Source: UMGS1532 sp045594795
GTDB taxonomy: Bacteria; Bacillota; Clostridia; Oscillospirales; Acutalibacteraceae
Length of the DNA: 45,791 nt
Direction: 5' to 3'
NCBI GenBank assembly: GCA_045594795.1
Contig: JAZNZF010000064.1
Span: 1-45,791 of the forward strand
Numbering within the stretch: the first letter of the stretch is position 1; each line of letters begins with the position of its first letter. Below, one piece after another: positions 29,450 through 37,734 of the stretch. A program made the translations under genes and the position numbers. The notes under the pieces were generated by a model that was not told the origin of the DNA, ran no database searches, and saw only the letters and a list, made by a program, of their open reading frames with translations.

Positions 29450-29764
29450 ATGTTTGTTAAAAAAGATGATACTGTAATACTTCTCACAGGCGATAAGAAC
29501 GACCGCAAGAAGTCCGGTAAGGTTCTTGAGGTTAGCCCTAAAGAAGGTAAGGTTATTGTAGAGGGCATGAACATGGTTTCTAAGCATGTTAAGCCTCGCA
29601 AGGCTGGTGACCCTTCAGGCATTATTAAAGCCGAGAGCGCTATCTATGCTTGCAAGGTACAGGTAGTATGCCCTAAATGTAAAGAGCCCACAAGAGTAGG
29701 TTATAAAGTACTCGAAAGTGGTAAAAAAGAACGCGTTTGCAAAAAATGCAAAGAAACCTTTTAA
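29450..29764 (+). CDS. rplX: 50S ribosomal protein L24 with zinc-ribbon-like tail
   Basis: L24 (104 residues) is an assembly initiator with a KOW domain (KKDDTVILLTGDKNDRKKSGKVLEVSPKEGKV). The C-terminal part carries two CxxC pairs (VVCPKCKE and RVCKKCKE), a zinc-ribbon-like form seen in many Firmicutes. There is a GGGAGG site and normal length. Confidence 0.97.
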   Translation: MFVKKDDTVILLTGDKNDRKKSGKVLEVSPKEGKVIVEGMNMVSKHVKPRKAGDPSGIIKAESAIYACKVQVVCPKCKEPTRVGYKVLESGKKERVCKKCKETF

Positions 29765-29783
29765 GTAGAGGAGGAAACATGAC

Positions 29784-30323
29784 ATGGTAAGACTTAAAGA
29801 AGAATACCGCAATACAGTCGCTCCTGCACTTATGAGCAAGTTTGGCTATAAAAGCGTCATGCAGATTCCGAAACTGGATAAGGTTGTAATTAATGTTGGC
29901 TGCGGCGAAGCCAAAGACAACTCAAAAGCAATCGACGCAATTATGTCAGACCTTGCACAAATCACAGGTCAAAAGCCTGTACTTTGCAGGGCAAAAAAAT
30001 CCGTAGCGAACTTTAAGCTTCGTGAAGGTATGCCAATTGGCGTTAAAGTAACTCTTCGTGGTGACAGAATGTACGAGTTCATCGATAGATTGTTCTCTGC
30101 AGCTCTCCCCAGAGTTCGAGATTTCAGAGGCATCAACCCCAACTCTTTTGATGGTCGTGGCAACTATGCTATGGGTATTAAAGAGCAGTTGATTTTCCCT
30201 GAAATAGACTATGATAAAATCGACAAGGTTCGCGGTATGGATATCATTTTCGTATCCACCGCTAAAACCGACGAGGAAGCTCGCGAGTTATTAACACTCA
30301 TGGGCGCCCCGTTTGCGAAGTAA
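29784..30323 (+). CDS. rplE: 50S ribosomal protein L5
   Basis: L5 (179 residues) anchors 5S rRNA in the central protuberance and touches P-site tRNA. The sequence MQIPKLDKVVINVGCGEAKDNSK, LREGMPIGVKVTLRGDRMYEF and DFRGINPNSFDGRGNYAMGI is diagnostic. The length is standard. Confidence 0.98.
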   Translation: MVRLKEEYRNTVAPALMSKFGYKSVMQIPKLDKVVINVGCGEAKDNSKAIDAIMSDLAQITGQKPVLCRAKKSVANFKLREGMPIGVKVTLRGDRMYEFIDRLFSAALPRVRDFRGINPNSFDGRGNYAMGIKEQLIFPEIDYDKIDKVRGMDIIFVSTAKTDEEARELLTLMGAPFAK

Positions 30324-30335
30324 GGAGAATGAGTT

Positions 30336-30521
30336 ATGGCAAAAACATCAATGAAAGTAAAGCAGGCAAGACCGGCTAAATTTTCAACAAGAAGCTATAA
30401 CAGATGTAAAATCTGTGGTCGTCCTCACGCTTATCTTCGCAAATATGGTATCTGCCGTATATGCTTCAGAGAACTCGCCTGCAAAGGTGAGATTCCCGGC
30501 GTGAAGAAGGCAAGTTGGTAA
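30336..30521 (+). CDS. rpsN: 30S ribosomal protein S14, zinc (type Z) form
   Basis: The 61-residue short form of S14 binds zinc through Cys24, Cys27, Cys40 and Cys43 (CKICGRPHAY...CRICF). This is the C+ paralogue; the longer zinc-free form is not in the window. It is located as usual between rplE and rpsH, with TAAGGAG upstream. Confidence 0.98.
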   Translation: MAKTSMKVKQARPAKFSTRSYNRCKICGRPHAYLRKYGICRICFRELACKGEIPGVKKASW

Positions 30522-30536
30522 AAGGAGGTTCACGGT

Positions 30537-30935
30537 ATGCAAATCACCGATACAATAGCTGATATGCTTACACGTATTCGTAACGCTAACTCAGCAAAAC
30601 ACGATTCGGTTGATATCCCTGCATCAAACGTAAAAAAGGCTATTGCCCAAATTTTACTTGACGAGGGATACATCAATGGTTTTCAGGTAATTGAAAACGG
30701 ACATCAGGGCGTACTTCAAATTTCTTTGAAATACGGTCCTAACAAAACTCAGATAATTACCGGTCTCCGCAGAATTTCTAAGCCGGGTCTGAGAATTTAT
30801 AGCGACGTTGAGAATATGCCTAAGGTTATGAAAGGCCTTGGTATAGCAATTCTCTCCACCTCTAAAGGTATTATGACCGATAAGCAAGCTCGCAAAGCCA
30901 ATGTTGGCGGCGAAGTTTTGGCTTACATCTGGTAA
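30537..30935 (+). CDS. rpsH: 30S ribosomal protein S8
   Basis: S8 (132 residues) binds the central domain of 16S rRNA. In E. coli it represses the spc operon. Seen are DTIADMLTRIRNANSAKHDSV and the C-terminal KVMKGLGIAILSTSKGIMTDKQARKANVGGEVLAYIW. An AAAGGAGG site precedes it. No S8-type mimic was found upstream by eye. Confidence 0.98.
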   Translation: MQITDTIADMLTRIRNANSAKHDSVDIPASNVKKAIAQILLDEGYINGFQVIENGHQGVLQISLKYGPNKTQIITGLRRISKPGLRIYSDVENMPKVMKGLGIAILSTSKGIMTDKQARKANVGGEVLAYIW

Positions 30936-30949
30936 GGGGGTGCAAGAGA

Positions 30950-31498
30950 ATGTCACGTATAGGAAAAATGCCTATCCAAATCCCCGCTGGTGTTACTGTT
31001 AATGTAAACGGTACAGAAGTAGCAGTAAAGGGTCCTAAAGGCGAGCTTAAAAACAACTTCCATAAGGACATTACTGTTGCTGTAGAGGGAAGCGTAATTA
31101 ATGTTACCCGTCCTACCGACCAGAAAGAGCATCGTGCTCTTCACGGTCTTACCCGTACACTCGTAGCAAATATGGTTGAAGGTGTTACAAACGGCTTCAC
31201 TAAAGAGCTTGAAGTTCTGGGTGTTGGTTACAGGGTAGCTAAACAGGGTAAAGACCTTGTTATGAATCTTGGTTATTCACATCAGGTTATTATGTCTGAA
31301 ATCCCCGGTATCACAATCGACGTTCCGTCACCCAACAAGATTATTATCTCGGGTCCGGATAAGCAGCAGGTAGGTCAGTTTGCAGCTGAAGTTCGTGAGA
31401 AGCGTCCCCCCGAGCCATATAAGGGCAAGGGTATCCGCTATGTTGGCGAGTATGTTCGTCACAAAGAGGGTAAAGCCGGTAAGGGCGCTAAGAAATAA
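30950..31498 (+). CDS. rplF: 50S ribosomal protein L6
   Basis: L6 (182 residues) has two related domains and binds near the sarcin-ricin loop. MSRIGKMPIQIPAGVTV and the C-terminal KRPPEPYKGKGIRYVGEYVRHKEGK are signatures of the family. It follows rpsH by 14 bases with GGGGG upstream. Confidence 0.98.
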   Translation: MSRIGKMPIQIPAGVTVNVNGTEVAVKGPKGELKNNFHKDITVAVEGSVINVTRPTDQKEHRALHGLTRTLVANMVEGVTNGFTKELEVLGVGYRVAKQGKDLVMNLGYSHQVIMSEIPGITIDVPSPNKIIISGPDKQQVGQFAAEVREKRPPEPYKGKGIRYVGEYVRHKEGKAGKGAKK

Positions 31499-31516
31499 TA
31501 AAGGAGTGTATTGTAA

Positions 31517-31876
31517 ATGGTTAAAAAGCCTGATAGCAATAAGGCTCGACTTCATCGTCACGTTCGTGTACGTAGCAAAATCAGCGGTACAGCAGAACGT
31601 CCACGCCTTAATGTTTTCCGCTCCAATAGCAATATCTACGCTCAGCTGATTGATGATGTTAAAGGAGTAACACTTGTTGCTGCGTCAAGCGTTGAAAAAG
31701 ATTTCGGCGCTACTACCGGTAATAAGGAAGAAGCCCGCAAGGTAGGTCAGCTTGTTGCTGAACGCGCCGTTGCTAAAGGTATCACTGAGGTTGTTTTCGA
31801 CCGCGGCGGATACGTTTATCACGGTCGTGTTAAGGAGCTTGCAGAAGGTGCCCGTGAGGGCGGTCTTAAATTCTAA
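31517..31876 (+). CDS. rplR: 50S ribosomal protein L18
   Basis: L18 (119 residues) binds 5S rRNA with L5 and L25. RLHRHVRVRSKISGTAERPRLNVFRSN and the C-terminal FDRGGYVYHGRVKELAEGAREGGLKF are diagnostic. The AAAGGAG site and spacing are usual. Confidence 0.98.
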   Translation: MVKKPDSNKARLHRHVRVRSKISGTAERPRLNVFRSNSNIYAQLIDDVKGVTLVAASSVEKDFGATTGNKEEARKVGQLVAERAVAKGITEVVFDRGGYVYHGRVKELAEGAREGGLKF

Positions 31877-31893
31877 TAAGGAGGAGAAAAAAT

Positions 31894-32397
31894 ATGTCTA
31901 CAAACATCGATGCTTCAACACTCGATTTAAGAGAAAAGGTTGTTGCTATTAACCGTGTTTCTAAAACCGTTAAGGGCGGACGTATAATGAAGTTCTCCGC
32001 CTTGGTAGTTGTTGGTGACGGTAACGGCATTATCGGTTTCGGTATCGGTAAAGCTGGTGAGGTTCCCGACGCTATAAGAAAGGGTATTGAGGATGCTAAG
32101 AAGAATCTTATTAAGGTTTCTCTTCGCGGCACCACAATTCCTCACGAAGTTATTGGTGCTTTCGGCGCTGGTCGCGTGCTCTTAAAGCCCGCTGCCCCTG
32201 GTACCGGTGTTATCGCCGGCGGCGCAGTTCGTGATGTTGTTGAAACCGTTGGTATCACCGATATCCGTACTAAAGCACTTCGTTCAAATAATCCTTACAA
32301 TGTAGTTCGCGCAACCGTTGCAGGTCTTGCATCGCTTCGCACTGCTGAGGAAGTTGCTGCAATCCGCGGCAAATCCGTTAAGGAAATTTTAGGTTAA
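31894..32397 (+). CDS. rpsE: 30S ribosomal protein S5
   Basis: S5 (167 residues) has an N-terminal double-stranded-RNA-binding-like domain (DLREKVVAINRVSKTVKGGR) and a C-terminal fold with GAGRVLLKPAAPGTGVIAGG. It affects decoding accuracy and mRNA unwinding; spectinomycin-resistance changes fall in the first domain in other species. The length is standard. Confidence 0.98.
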   Translation: MSTNIDASTLDLREKVVAINRVSKTVKGGRIMKFSALVVVGDGNGIIGFGIGKAGEVPDAIRKGIEDAKKNLIKVSLRGTTIPHEVIGAFGAGRVLLKPAAPGTGVIAGGAVRDVVETVGITDIRTKALRSNNPYNVVRATVAGLASLRTAEEVAAIRGKSVKEILG

Positions 32398-32413
32398 GGA
32401 AGGAGCCAACGTT

Positions 32414-32617
32414 ATGTCTTACAAAGCAAACGAGGCTGCTACCAGCCTTAAAGTAAAACTTGTTAAAAGTCTTATCGGTTCTAAAAAGGACCAGATTGCT
32501 ACTGCTGAGGCTCTTGGTCTTCACAGAATTGGTGATGAAAGAGTTCAGCCAAACAATCCTCAGACAATTGGCAAGATTAACAAAATCATCCACCTCATCG
32601 AGGTAACTGAAGCGTAA
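32414..32617 (+). CDS. rpmD: 50S ribosomal protein L30
   Basis: L30 (67 residues) is a small 50S protein absent from some bacteria. LKVKLVKSLIGSKKDQIATAEALGLHRIGDER and NPQTIGKINKIIHLIEV are typical. It is slightly longer than the usual 58-60 because of an N-terminal extension (MSYKANEAATS). There is an AAGGAAGGAG site. Confidence 0.96.
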   Translation: MSYKANEAATSLKVKLVKSLIGSKKDQIATAEALGLHRIGDERVQPNNPQTIGKINKIIHLIEVTEA

Positions 32618-32635
32618 GCAAGGAGGTGCGAACTT

Positions 32636-33079
32636 ATGAAAATACATGAATTAGCTCCTGCAGCAGGCTCAACATTTACTGCTAAGCGTGTTGGTAGAGG
32701 ACATGGTTCAGGTAACGGCAAAACAGCTGGTAAGGGCCACAAAGGTCAAAAGGCTCGTTCTGGCTACAGCCACAAAATCGGTTTCGAAGGTGGTCAAATG
32801 CCCCTTCAGAGACGCGTTCCTAAAAGAGGATTTAATAACATTTTCGCTACAGAATATGCTATCGTTAATGTTTCTGCTTTAGAAGTATTTGATAACGATG
32901 CAGTTATCGATGCTGCTGTACTGCAGGAAAAGGGCTTGGTTAAAAAGCTTTACGATGGAGTAAAAATTCTTGGCAATGGCAACCTTACTAAAAAACTCAC
33001 TGTCAAAGCTGCTGCATTCACCGAGTCTGCAAAGCAGAAAATTGAGGCAGTAGGAGGAAAGGCTGAAGAGGTGAAGTAA
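32636..33079 (+). CDS. rplO: 50S ribosomal protein L15
   Basis: L15 (147 residues) is a late-assembly 50S protein. The glycine-rich N-terminal extension KRVGRGHGSGNGKTAGKGHKGQ reaches into rRNA; FEGGQMPLQRRVPKRGF follows. It ends one base before secY, so the two are likely translationally coupled. Confidence 0.98.
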   Translation: MKIHELAPAAGSTFTAKRVGRGHGSGNGKTAGKGHKGQKARSGYSHKIGFEGGQMPLQRRVPKRGFNNIFATEYAIVNVSALEVFDNDAVIDAAVLQEKGLVKKLYDGVKILGNGNLTKKLTVKAAAFTESAKQKIEAVGGKAEEVK

Positions 33080-33080
33080 A

Positions 33081-34370
33081 ATGCAGATGCTTGAAACCGT
33101 AAAAAACGCATGGAAAGTAGCAGAGCTTCGTAAAAAGATTCTGTTCACTCTATTTATTGTATTCATTTTCCGCGTAGGCTCGGTAATTCCGGCACCATTT
33201 ATTGACTTCTCAGCTCTTCAAGCGGCAGCAGGCACCACAACTAATGATTTCTTTAGTTATTATTCTGTTCTTTCCGGTGGTGGATTAGAGTACGGCGCAA
33301 TATTCGCAATGGGTGTTACTCCGTATATCAACTCTTCAATTATTATGCAACTTCTTTGTGTTGCAATTCCTCCACTTGAGAGAATAGCACAAGATGGTGA
33401 AGAGGGCAGAAAGAAAATTGCACAGTACACACGTTTTGCTACTGTTGTTCTTGGTTTCCTTCAGGCTGTTGCTTACTTCTTCTATTTAAAAGGTTCAGGT
33501 TACTTAACTTCATTTGTTTCGGGTGGCTTCTCAACTTGGTTTGCAGCAACAGTTATTGTTGTAACCCTTACAGCTGGCTCGGCGCTTGTTATGTGGCTTG
33601 GCGAACAAATAGATAAAAACGGTATCGGTAACGGTATCTCTATGTTACTCTTTGCCGGTATCATCTCGCGTTTCCCCTCAGCAGTGGCAACACTCGTGCT
33701 TTGGTGGAACGAACAAGAGTTTGGTAAGATTATCGGAATGATTGCACTCTTCGTTATCATTATTGGTTTCATCGTTTGGATGACCGATGCAGAGCGCAGA
33801 ATTCCCATTCAGTACGCTAAAAAGGTTGTAGGTCGTAAGATGTACGGCGGACAAAGCAATCATATTCCCGTCAAGGTTAATATGTCTGGTGTTATGCCTA
33901 TCATCTTCTCCTCTTCAATCCTTATGTTGCCCACTATGATACTTTCCTTTATGAATAATAAAGAGAGCTTCTGGTACAAAATGCTTGAACCATTCAGCAG
34001 TCAGGGCGTATTTTATGCAGTACTGTACTTTGTATTGATTATCTGCTTTGCTTATTTCTATGTTAATATCCAGTACAACCCTGTTGAAATGGCTAATAAC
34101 TTAAGAAAGAGCAGTGGTGCAATACCTGGCATTCGTCCTGGTAAGCCTACAGCAGATTTCATTAAAAAGATTCTTTCAAGAGTAACCCTTTTGGGTGCAA
34201 TACTCTTAAGCGTTATTGCTTTACTACCTATCTTTATGTCGCTTGCAAACAGCACCGGCATTTCAATAGGTGGTACATCAATACTCATCGTTGTCGGCGT
34301 TGCGCTTGACACTGTTAAAAACCTTGAATCTCAAATGATGATGCGTCATTACAAGGGATTCCTTGATTAA
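33081..34370 (+). CDS. secY: Sec translocase channel SecY
   Basis: SecY (429 residues) is the protein-conducting channel of the plasma membrane. Ten hydrophobic segments can be drawn. Diagnostic pieces are FRVGSVIPAPFID in TM1, GVTPYINSSIIMQLL, GEQIDKNGIGNGISMLLFAGI, RRIPIQYAKK and SGVMPIIFSSSILMLP. Its usual position is after rplO and before adk. SecG is far upstream at 8236-8490; secE is not in the window. Confidence 0.98.
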   Translation: MQMLETVKNAWKVAELRKKILFTLFIVFIFRVGSVIPAPFIDFSALQAAAGTTTNDFFSYYSVLSGGGLEYGAIFAMGVTPYINSSIIMQLLCVAIPPLERIAQDGEEGRKKIAQYTRFATVVLGFLQAVAYFFYLKGSGYLTSFVSGGFSTWFAATVIVVTLTAGSALVMWLGEQIDKNGIGNGISMLLFAGIISRFPSAVATLVLWWNEQEFGKIIGMIALFVIIIGFIVWMTDAERRIPIQYAKKVVGRKMYGGQSNHIPVKVNMSGVMPIIFSSSILMLPTMILSFMNNKESFWYKMLEPFSSQGVFYAVLYFVLIICFAYFYVNIQYNPVEMANNLRKSSGAIPGIRPGKPTADFIKKILSRVTLLGAILLSVIALLPIFMSLANSTGISIGGTSILIVVGVALDTVKNLESQMMMRHYKGFLD

Positions 34371-34383
34371 TAGGAGATTTTCG

Positions 34384-35016
34384 ATGAATTTGATACTTTT
34401 GGGTGCACCGGGCGCAGGCAAAGGTACACAGGCAGAAATTATCTGTGAAAAGCTTTCCATTCCTGCAATTTCTACCGGTAACATCATTAGAGAAGCAATA
34501 AAAAATGGTACCGAGGTTGGCTTAAAAGCTAAAAGCTATATTGATAGCGGTGACCTCGTACCCGACGAAGTAGTAATCGGAATTATCAAAGAGCGCTTGG
34601 ATAAAGACGATTGTGCAAACGGTTTCATTCTTGATGGTTTCCCACGCACAATTCCACAAGCCGAGGCACTCGACGCTATGGGTGTTAGAATTGACACTGT
34701 GCTTGAAATAGACGTAGCCGACGAAAAGGTTGTTGCTCGTCTTTCGGGCAGACGCGTTTGCCCCGACTGTGGCGCAAGCTACCACACCGAGTATAAAAAA
34801 CCGGTTAAAGAGGGCGTTTGCAATAATTGTGGTGCAGAGCTTATCATTCGTAAGGATGATAAACCCGAAACCGTTTTAGATAGACTTAATGTTTACCACA
34901 GTCAAACCGAGCCACTTAAAGATTACTACAAAAACTGTGGCAAGCTTAAAATCGTTAAAGGACAAGAAGAGGTTGCAGATACAACCGCACTTGTTCTTAA
35001 GGCATTGGAGTTATAA
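34384..35016 (+). CDS. adk: adenylate kinase, zinc-binding LID
   Basis: The enzyme interconverts ATP, ADP and AMP. The 210-residue protein has the P-loop GAPGAGKGT (7-15), the AMP-binding STGNIIREA, LDGFPRTIPQ and a long-form LID with four cysteines (126, 129, 146, 149) that should hold zinc, as in Gram-positive Adk. ATG 34384 follows TAGGAG; a longer frame starting inside secY is rejected. It lies 13 bases after secY. Confidence 0.97.
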   Translation: MNLILLGAPGAGKGTQAEIICEKLSIPAISTGNIIREAIKNGTEVGLKAKSYIDSGDLVPDEVVIGIIKERLDKDDCANGFILDGFPRTIPQAEALDAMGVRIDTVLEIDVADEKVVARLSGRRVCPDCGASYHTEYKKPVKEGVCNNCGAELIIRKDDKPETVLDRLNVYHSQTEPLKDYYKNCGKLKIVKGQEEVADTTALVLKALEL

Positions 35017-35018
35017 TT

Positions 35019-35771
35019 ATGGTAGTGCTTAAAACAGCAAGAGAGCTTTCGGCAATGCAGGAAGCGTGCCGAATCTCTGCTAAGGCATTACAGTTGGCAG
35101 GTAAAGCGGTCGAACCGGGCGTAACAACCGCAGAAATTGACCGCATTGCCGAAGCCTACATTCGTTCTGAGGGTGCCGTTCCTAATTTTAAAAATTATAA
35201 CGGTTATCCTGCAACCATATGTATTTCTATCAACAACGAGGTTATCCACGGCATCCCATCTAAAAAACGTGTTATCAAAGCAGGCGATATAGTTAGTATC
35301 GACCTTGGTGCCATGTTCCAAGGATATCACGGAGATAACGCTGCAACCTTTGCAGCAGGAGATATTTCTAAAGAAGCTCAGCGCTTACTTGATGTTACTA
35401 AGCAAAGCCTTTTTGAGGGCATCGCGGCTGCAGTTGCAGGTAACAGAATAGGAGATATTTCTTATGCTGTGCAAAGCTATGTTGAGAAAAACGGATACTC
35501 GGTTGTACGCGATTACGTAGGTCACGGCATTGGAACAAATCTGCACGAAGCCCCCGAGGTTGCAAATTTTGGGCGCGCTGGTCACGGAATTCGTTTGGTT
35601 CCGGGAATGACCTTGGCAATTGAGCCAATGGTTAATGCAGGTAAGTTTCAGGTAGACGTTATGCCTGACGGGTGGACCGTGTTAACTAAAGACGGTTCGT
35701 TATCAGCTCATTTCGAACACACTATTGCCATCACTGCTGAGGGTCCAAAAATAATGACCCAAGCGGATTAA
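35019..35771 (+). CDS. map: methionine aminopeptidase, type I
   Basis: The enzyme removes the initiator methionine from nascent proteins. All metal ligands of the pita-bread fold are visible: Asp95, Asp106, His169, Glu202 and Glu233, with His77 in the substrate pocket. The 250-residue length fits type Ia without the N-terminal zinc extension. It begins 2 bases after adk. The small KOW-domain (L14e-like) gene often found between map and infA in Clostridia is absent here. Confidence 0.97.
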   Translation: MVVLKTARELSAMQEACRISAKALQLAGKAVEPGVTTAEIDRIAEAYIRSEGAVPNFKNYNGYPATICISINNEVIHGIPSKKRVIKAGDIVSIDLGAMFQGYHGDNAATFAAGDISKEAQRLLDVTKQSLFEGIAAAVAGNRIGDISYAVQSYVEKNGYSVVRDYVGHGIGTNLHEAPEVANFGRAGHGIRLVPGMTLAIEPMVNAGKFQVDVMPDGWTVLTKDGSLSAHFEHTIAITAEGPKIMTQAD

Positions 35772-35821
35772 CCGTAATTTGTAACACATAAATGGTTTGT
35801 GATTTTAAGGAGGCTATATAA

Positions 35822-36040
35822 ATGTCCAAAGAGGATATGATTGAATTAGAGGGCACTGTCTTAGAGGCTATGCCTAATGCAATGTTTAAGGTGCAAATTC
35901 AAGGCGACCACGTTATATTGGCACATATTTCAGGTAAACTTCGTATGAACTATATCAGAATATTACCAGGTGATAACGTAACCGTCGAAATGTCACCTTA
36001 TGATTTGACCAAAGGACGCATCGTTTGGCGTTCTAAATAA
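35822..36040 (+). CDS. infA: translation initiation factor IF-1
   Basis: IF-1 (72 residues) is an OB-fold factor that occupies the A site during initiation. EDMIELEGTVLEAMPNAMFKV and GDNVTVEMSPYDLTKGRIVWR are classic. It has TAAGGAGG upstream and standard length and position between map and rpmJ. Confidence 0.98.
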   Translation: MSKEDMIELEGTVLEAMPNAMFKVQIQGDHVILAHISGKLRMNYIRILPGDNVTVEMSPYDLTKGRIVWRSK

Positions 36041-36071
36041 GTCGGACTTAATTTATAGGAGGTAATTTAAA

Positions 36072-36185
36072 ATGAAAGTCAGACCTTCTGTTAAAAAGAT
36101 TTGCGAAAAATGTAAAATTATTAAGCGCAAGGGAAAAGTAATGGTTATCTGTGAAAATCCCAAGCACAAGCAGCGCCAGGGTTAA
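36072..36185 (+). CDS. rpmJ: 50S ribosomal protein L36, zinc form
   Basis: The 37-residue L36 reads MKVRPSVKKICEKCK at the start and ends CENPKHKQRQG. Cys11, Cys14, Cys27 and His32 form the zinc site, so this is the C+ form. ATG 36072 follows TAGGAGG. It sits between infA and rpsM as in most bacteria. Confidence 0.97.
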   Translation: MKVRPSVKKICEKCKIIKRKGKVMVICENPKHKQRQG

Positions 36186-36221
36186 TCCTGCGCAAACAAT
36201 TTTTTGGAGGTGCATTGAAAA

Positions 36222-36590
36222 ATGGCGCGTATTGCTGGTGTAGACCTTCCAAGAGAGAAGAGAGTCGAAATCGGACTTACTTATATCTTTGGTATCGGTC
36301 TTACAACATCTAAAAAGATTCTTGCAGATACCGGTGTTAATCCTGATACTCGTCTTAAGGATCTTACTGAGGAAGATATTTCAAAATTACGTGAATATAT
36401 CGACCACAACCTTCAGGTCGAGGGTGACCGCCGTCGAACCATAGCATTTGACATTAAAAGACTTATTGAAATCGGTAGCTATCGTGGAACACGTCATCGC
36501 AAGGGCTTACCTGTAAGAGGTCAGCGTTCTAAAACAAACGCTCGTACTCGCAAGGGTCCTAAGAAGACAATAGCTAACAAGAAGAAATAA
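36222..36590 (+). CDS. rpsM: 30S ribosomal protein S13
   Basis: S13 (122 residues) sits in the 30S head and touches the P-site tRNA and 50S. ARIAGVDLPREKRVEIGLTYIFGIG and the basic tail RGTRHRKGLPVRGQRSKTNARTRKG are diagnostic. It opens the alpha-operon part; GGAGG lies 9 bases ahead. In E. coli the S4-binding pseudoknot sits just before this gene; the 36-base gap here is too short for one. Confidence 0.98.
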   Translation: MARIAGVDLPREKRVEIGLTYIFGIGLTTSKKILADTGVNPDTRLKDLTEEDISKLREYIDHNLQVEGDRRRTIAFDIKRLIEIGSYRGTRHRKGLPVRGQRSKTNARTRKGPKKTIANKKK

Positions 36591-36605
36591 GCGGGAGGAA
36601 GAAAT

Positions 36606-37007
36606 ATGGCAATTAAGGGTAAGAAAACTACCGCAACCCGCAGACGCCGCGAGAAGAAAAATATTGAGCGCGGTGCTGCCCATATCCAGTCAACCTTCAA
36701 CAACACCATCGTTACCATTACCGATGTACAGGGTAATGCTCTTTCTTGGGCATCTGCTGGCGGGCTTGGTTTCCGTGGTTCAAGAAAGTCCACTCCTTTC
36801 GCAGCACAAAGCGCTGCCGAAACCGCAGCAAAGGCTGCTATGGAGCATGGTCTTAAAACTGTTGAAGTGTACGTTAAAGGCCCCGGAGCCGGTCGTGAAG
36901 CTGCTATCAGAGCACTTCAGTCTGCTGGTCTTGAGGTTAGCATGATTAAAGATGTAACCCCAATTCCTCACAATGGCTGCCGTCCGCCTAAAAGAAGAAG
37001 AGTATAA
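36606..37007 (+). CDS. rpsK: 30S ribosomal protein S11
   Basis: S11 (133 residues) lies on the 30S platform near the Shine-Dalgarno helix. AAHIQSTFNNTIVTITDVQGN and the end DVTPIPHNGCRPPKRRRV are signatures. A GGGAGG site lies upstream. The length is normal. Confidence 0.98.
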   Translation: MAIKGKKTTATRRRREKKNIERGAAHIQSTFNNTIVTITDVQGNALSWASAGGLGFRGSRKSTPFAAQSAAETAAKAAMEHGLKTVEVYVKGPGAGREAAIRALQSAGLEVSMIKDVTPIPHNGCRPPKRRRV

Positions 37008-37023
37008 TTTGGAGGTGTAACAC

Positions 37024-37650
37024 ATGGCAAGATATACCGGAGCAGTTTGTAAACTGTGCCGCCGTGAAGGACAAAAATTGTTTTTAAAAGGCGAGCGTTG
37101 TTATTCGGAAAAATGTTCTGTAGGTATCAGAGCTTATGCTCCTGGCCAACACGGTCAGGGTCGTAAAAAGACCTCTGAGTACGGTCTTCAGTTGCGTGCA
37201 AAGCAGCGTGCAAGACGTTTCTACGGCGTAAACGAATCTCAGTTCCATCATTATTTTGAAATTGCTGAGCGTAAAACCGGCGTTACAGGTGATAATCTTT
37301 TAAGACTTCTCGAAAGCCGTCTTGACAACATTGTTTATAGAGTTGGTTATGCTTCTTCAAGAGCAGAAGCAAGACAGCTTGTTGGTCATGGTCATTTCGA
37401 GGTAAATGGTCACAGAGTAGATATCGCTTCTTATCTTGTAAAAGCAGGCGATGTTATCACCGTATGTGAAAAGAGCCGCGGCCTTGATAAAATCAAAGCT
37501 GTTGTTGAGGCTAATTCCGGACGTCCTGTTCCTTCATGGATTGATGTAAATCGCGACAATATGGAAGCAAAAATTATTGCACTTCCTAACCGCGACCAAA
37601 TCGATGCACCTGTTGAGGAGCAGCTCATCGTCGAGTTCTATTCTAAGTAA
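37024..37650 (+). CDS. rpsD: 30S ribosomal protein S4, zinc form
   Basis: S4 (208 residues) is a primary 16S-binding assembly protein and a known translational repressor. Cys9, Cys12, Cys26 and Cys31 make the N-terminal zinc site (C+ form). The S4 RNA-binding domain (LESRLDNIVYRVGYASSRAEARQLVGHGH) follows. It lies inside the alpha cluster, unlike Bacillus, where rpsD is alone. It is the natural first suspect for binding the pseudoknot-like element just downstream. Confidence 0.98.
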   Translation: MARYTGAVCKLCRREGQKLFLKGERCYSEKCSVGIRAYAPGQHGQGRKKTSEYGLQLRAKQRARRFYGVNESQFHHYFEIAERKTGVTGDNLLRLLESRLDNIVYRVGYASSRAEARQLVGHGHFEVNGHRVDIASYLVKAGDVITVCEKSRGLDKIKAVVEANSGRPVPSWIDVNRDNMEAKIIALPNRDQIDAPVEEQLIVEFYSK

Positions 37651-37663
37651 TAATTTACTTTTG

Positions 37664-37719
37664 CGTTTGTATTTTCCGTGCGAAATACAAACGTATGGTG
37701 AAAAAATTACCCGCACGGA
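37664..37719 (+). promoter_or_regulatory. predicted pseudoknot in the rpsD-rpoA gap
   Basis: An exact 11-bp stem (CGTTTGTATTT 37664-37674 with AAATACAAACG 37683-37693) encloses an 8-base loop TCCGTGCG (37675-37682). The whole loop is perfectly complementary to CGCACGGA at 37712-37719, six bases before the rpoA ribosome site GGAG (37725-37728). An H-type pseudoknot (7 loop pairs allowing one bridging base, and an 18-base second loop) would fold right up against the initiation region. No T-tract follows, so it is not a terminator. Confidence 0.65.
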
Positions 37720-37734
37720 GAAATGGAGCTTAAG

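Noticed and set aside
36186..36221. E. coli-type S4 pseudoknot in front of rpsM
   Set aside because: The gap is only 36 bases and holds no convincing stem. The pseudoknot-like element lies before rpoA instead.
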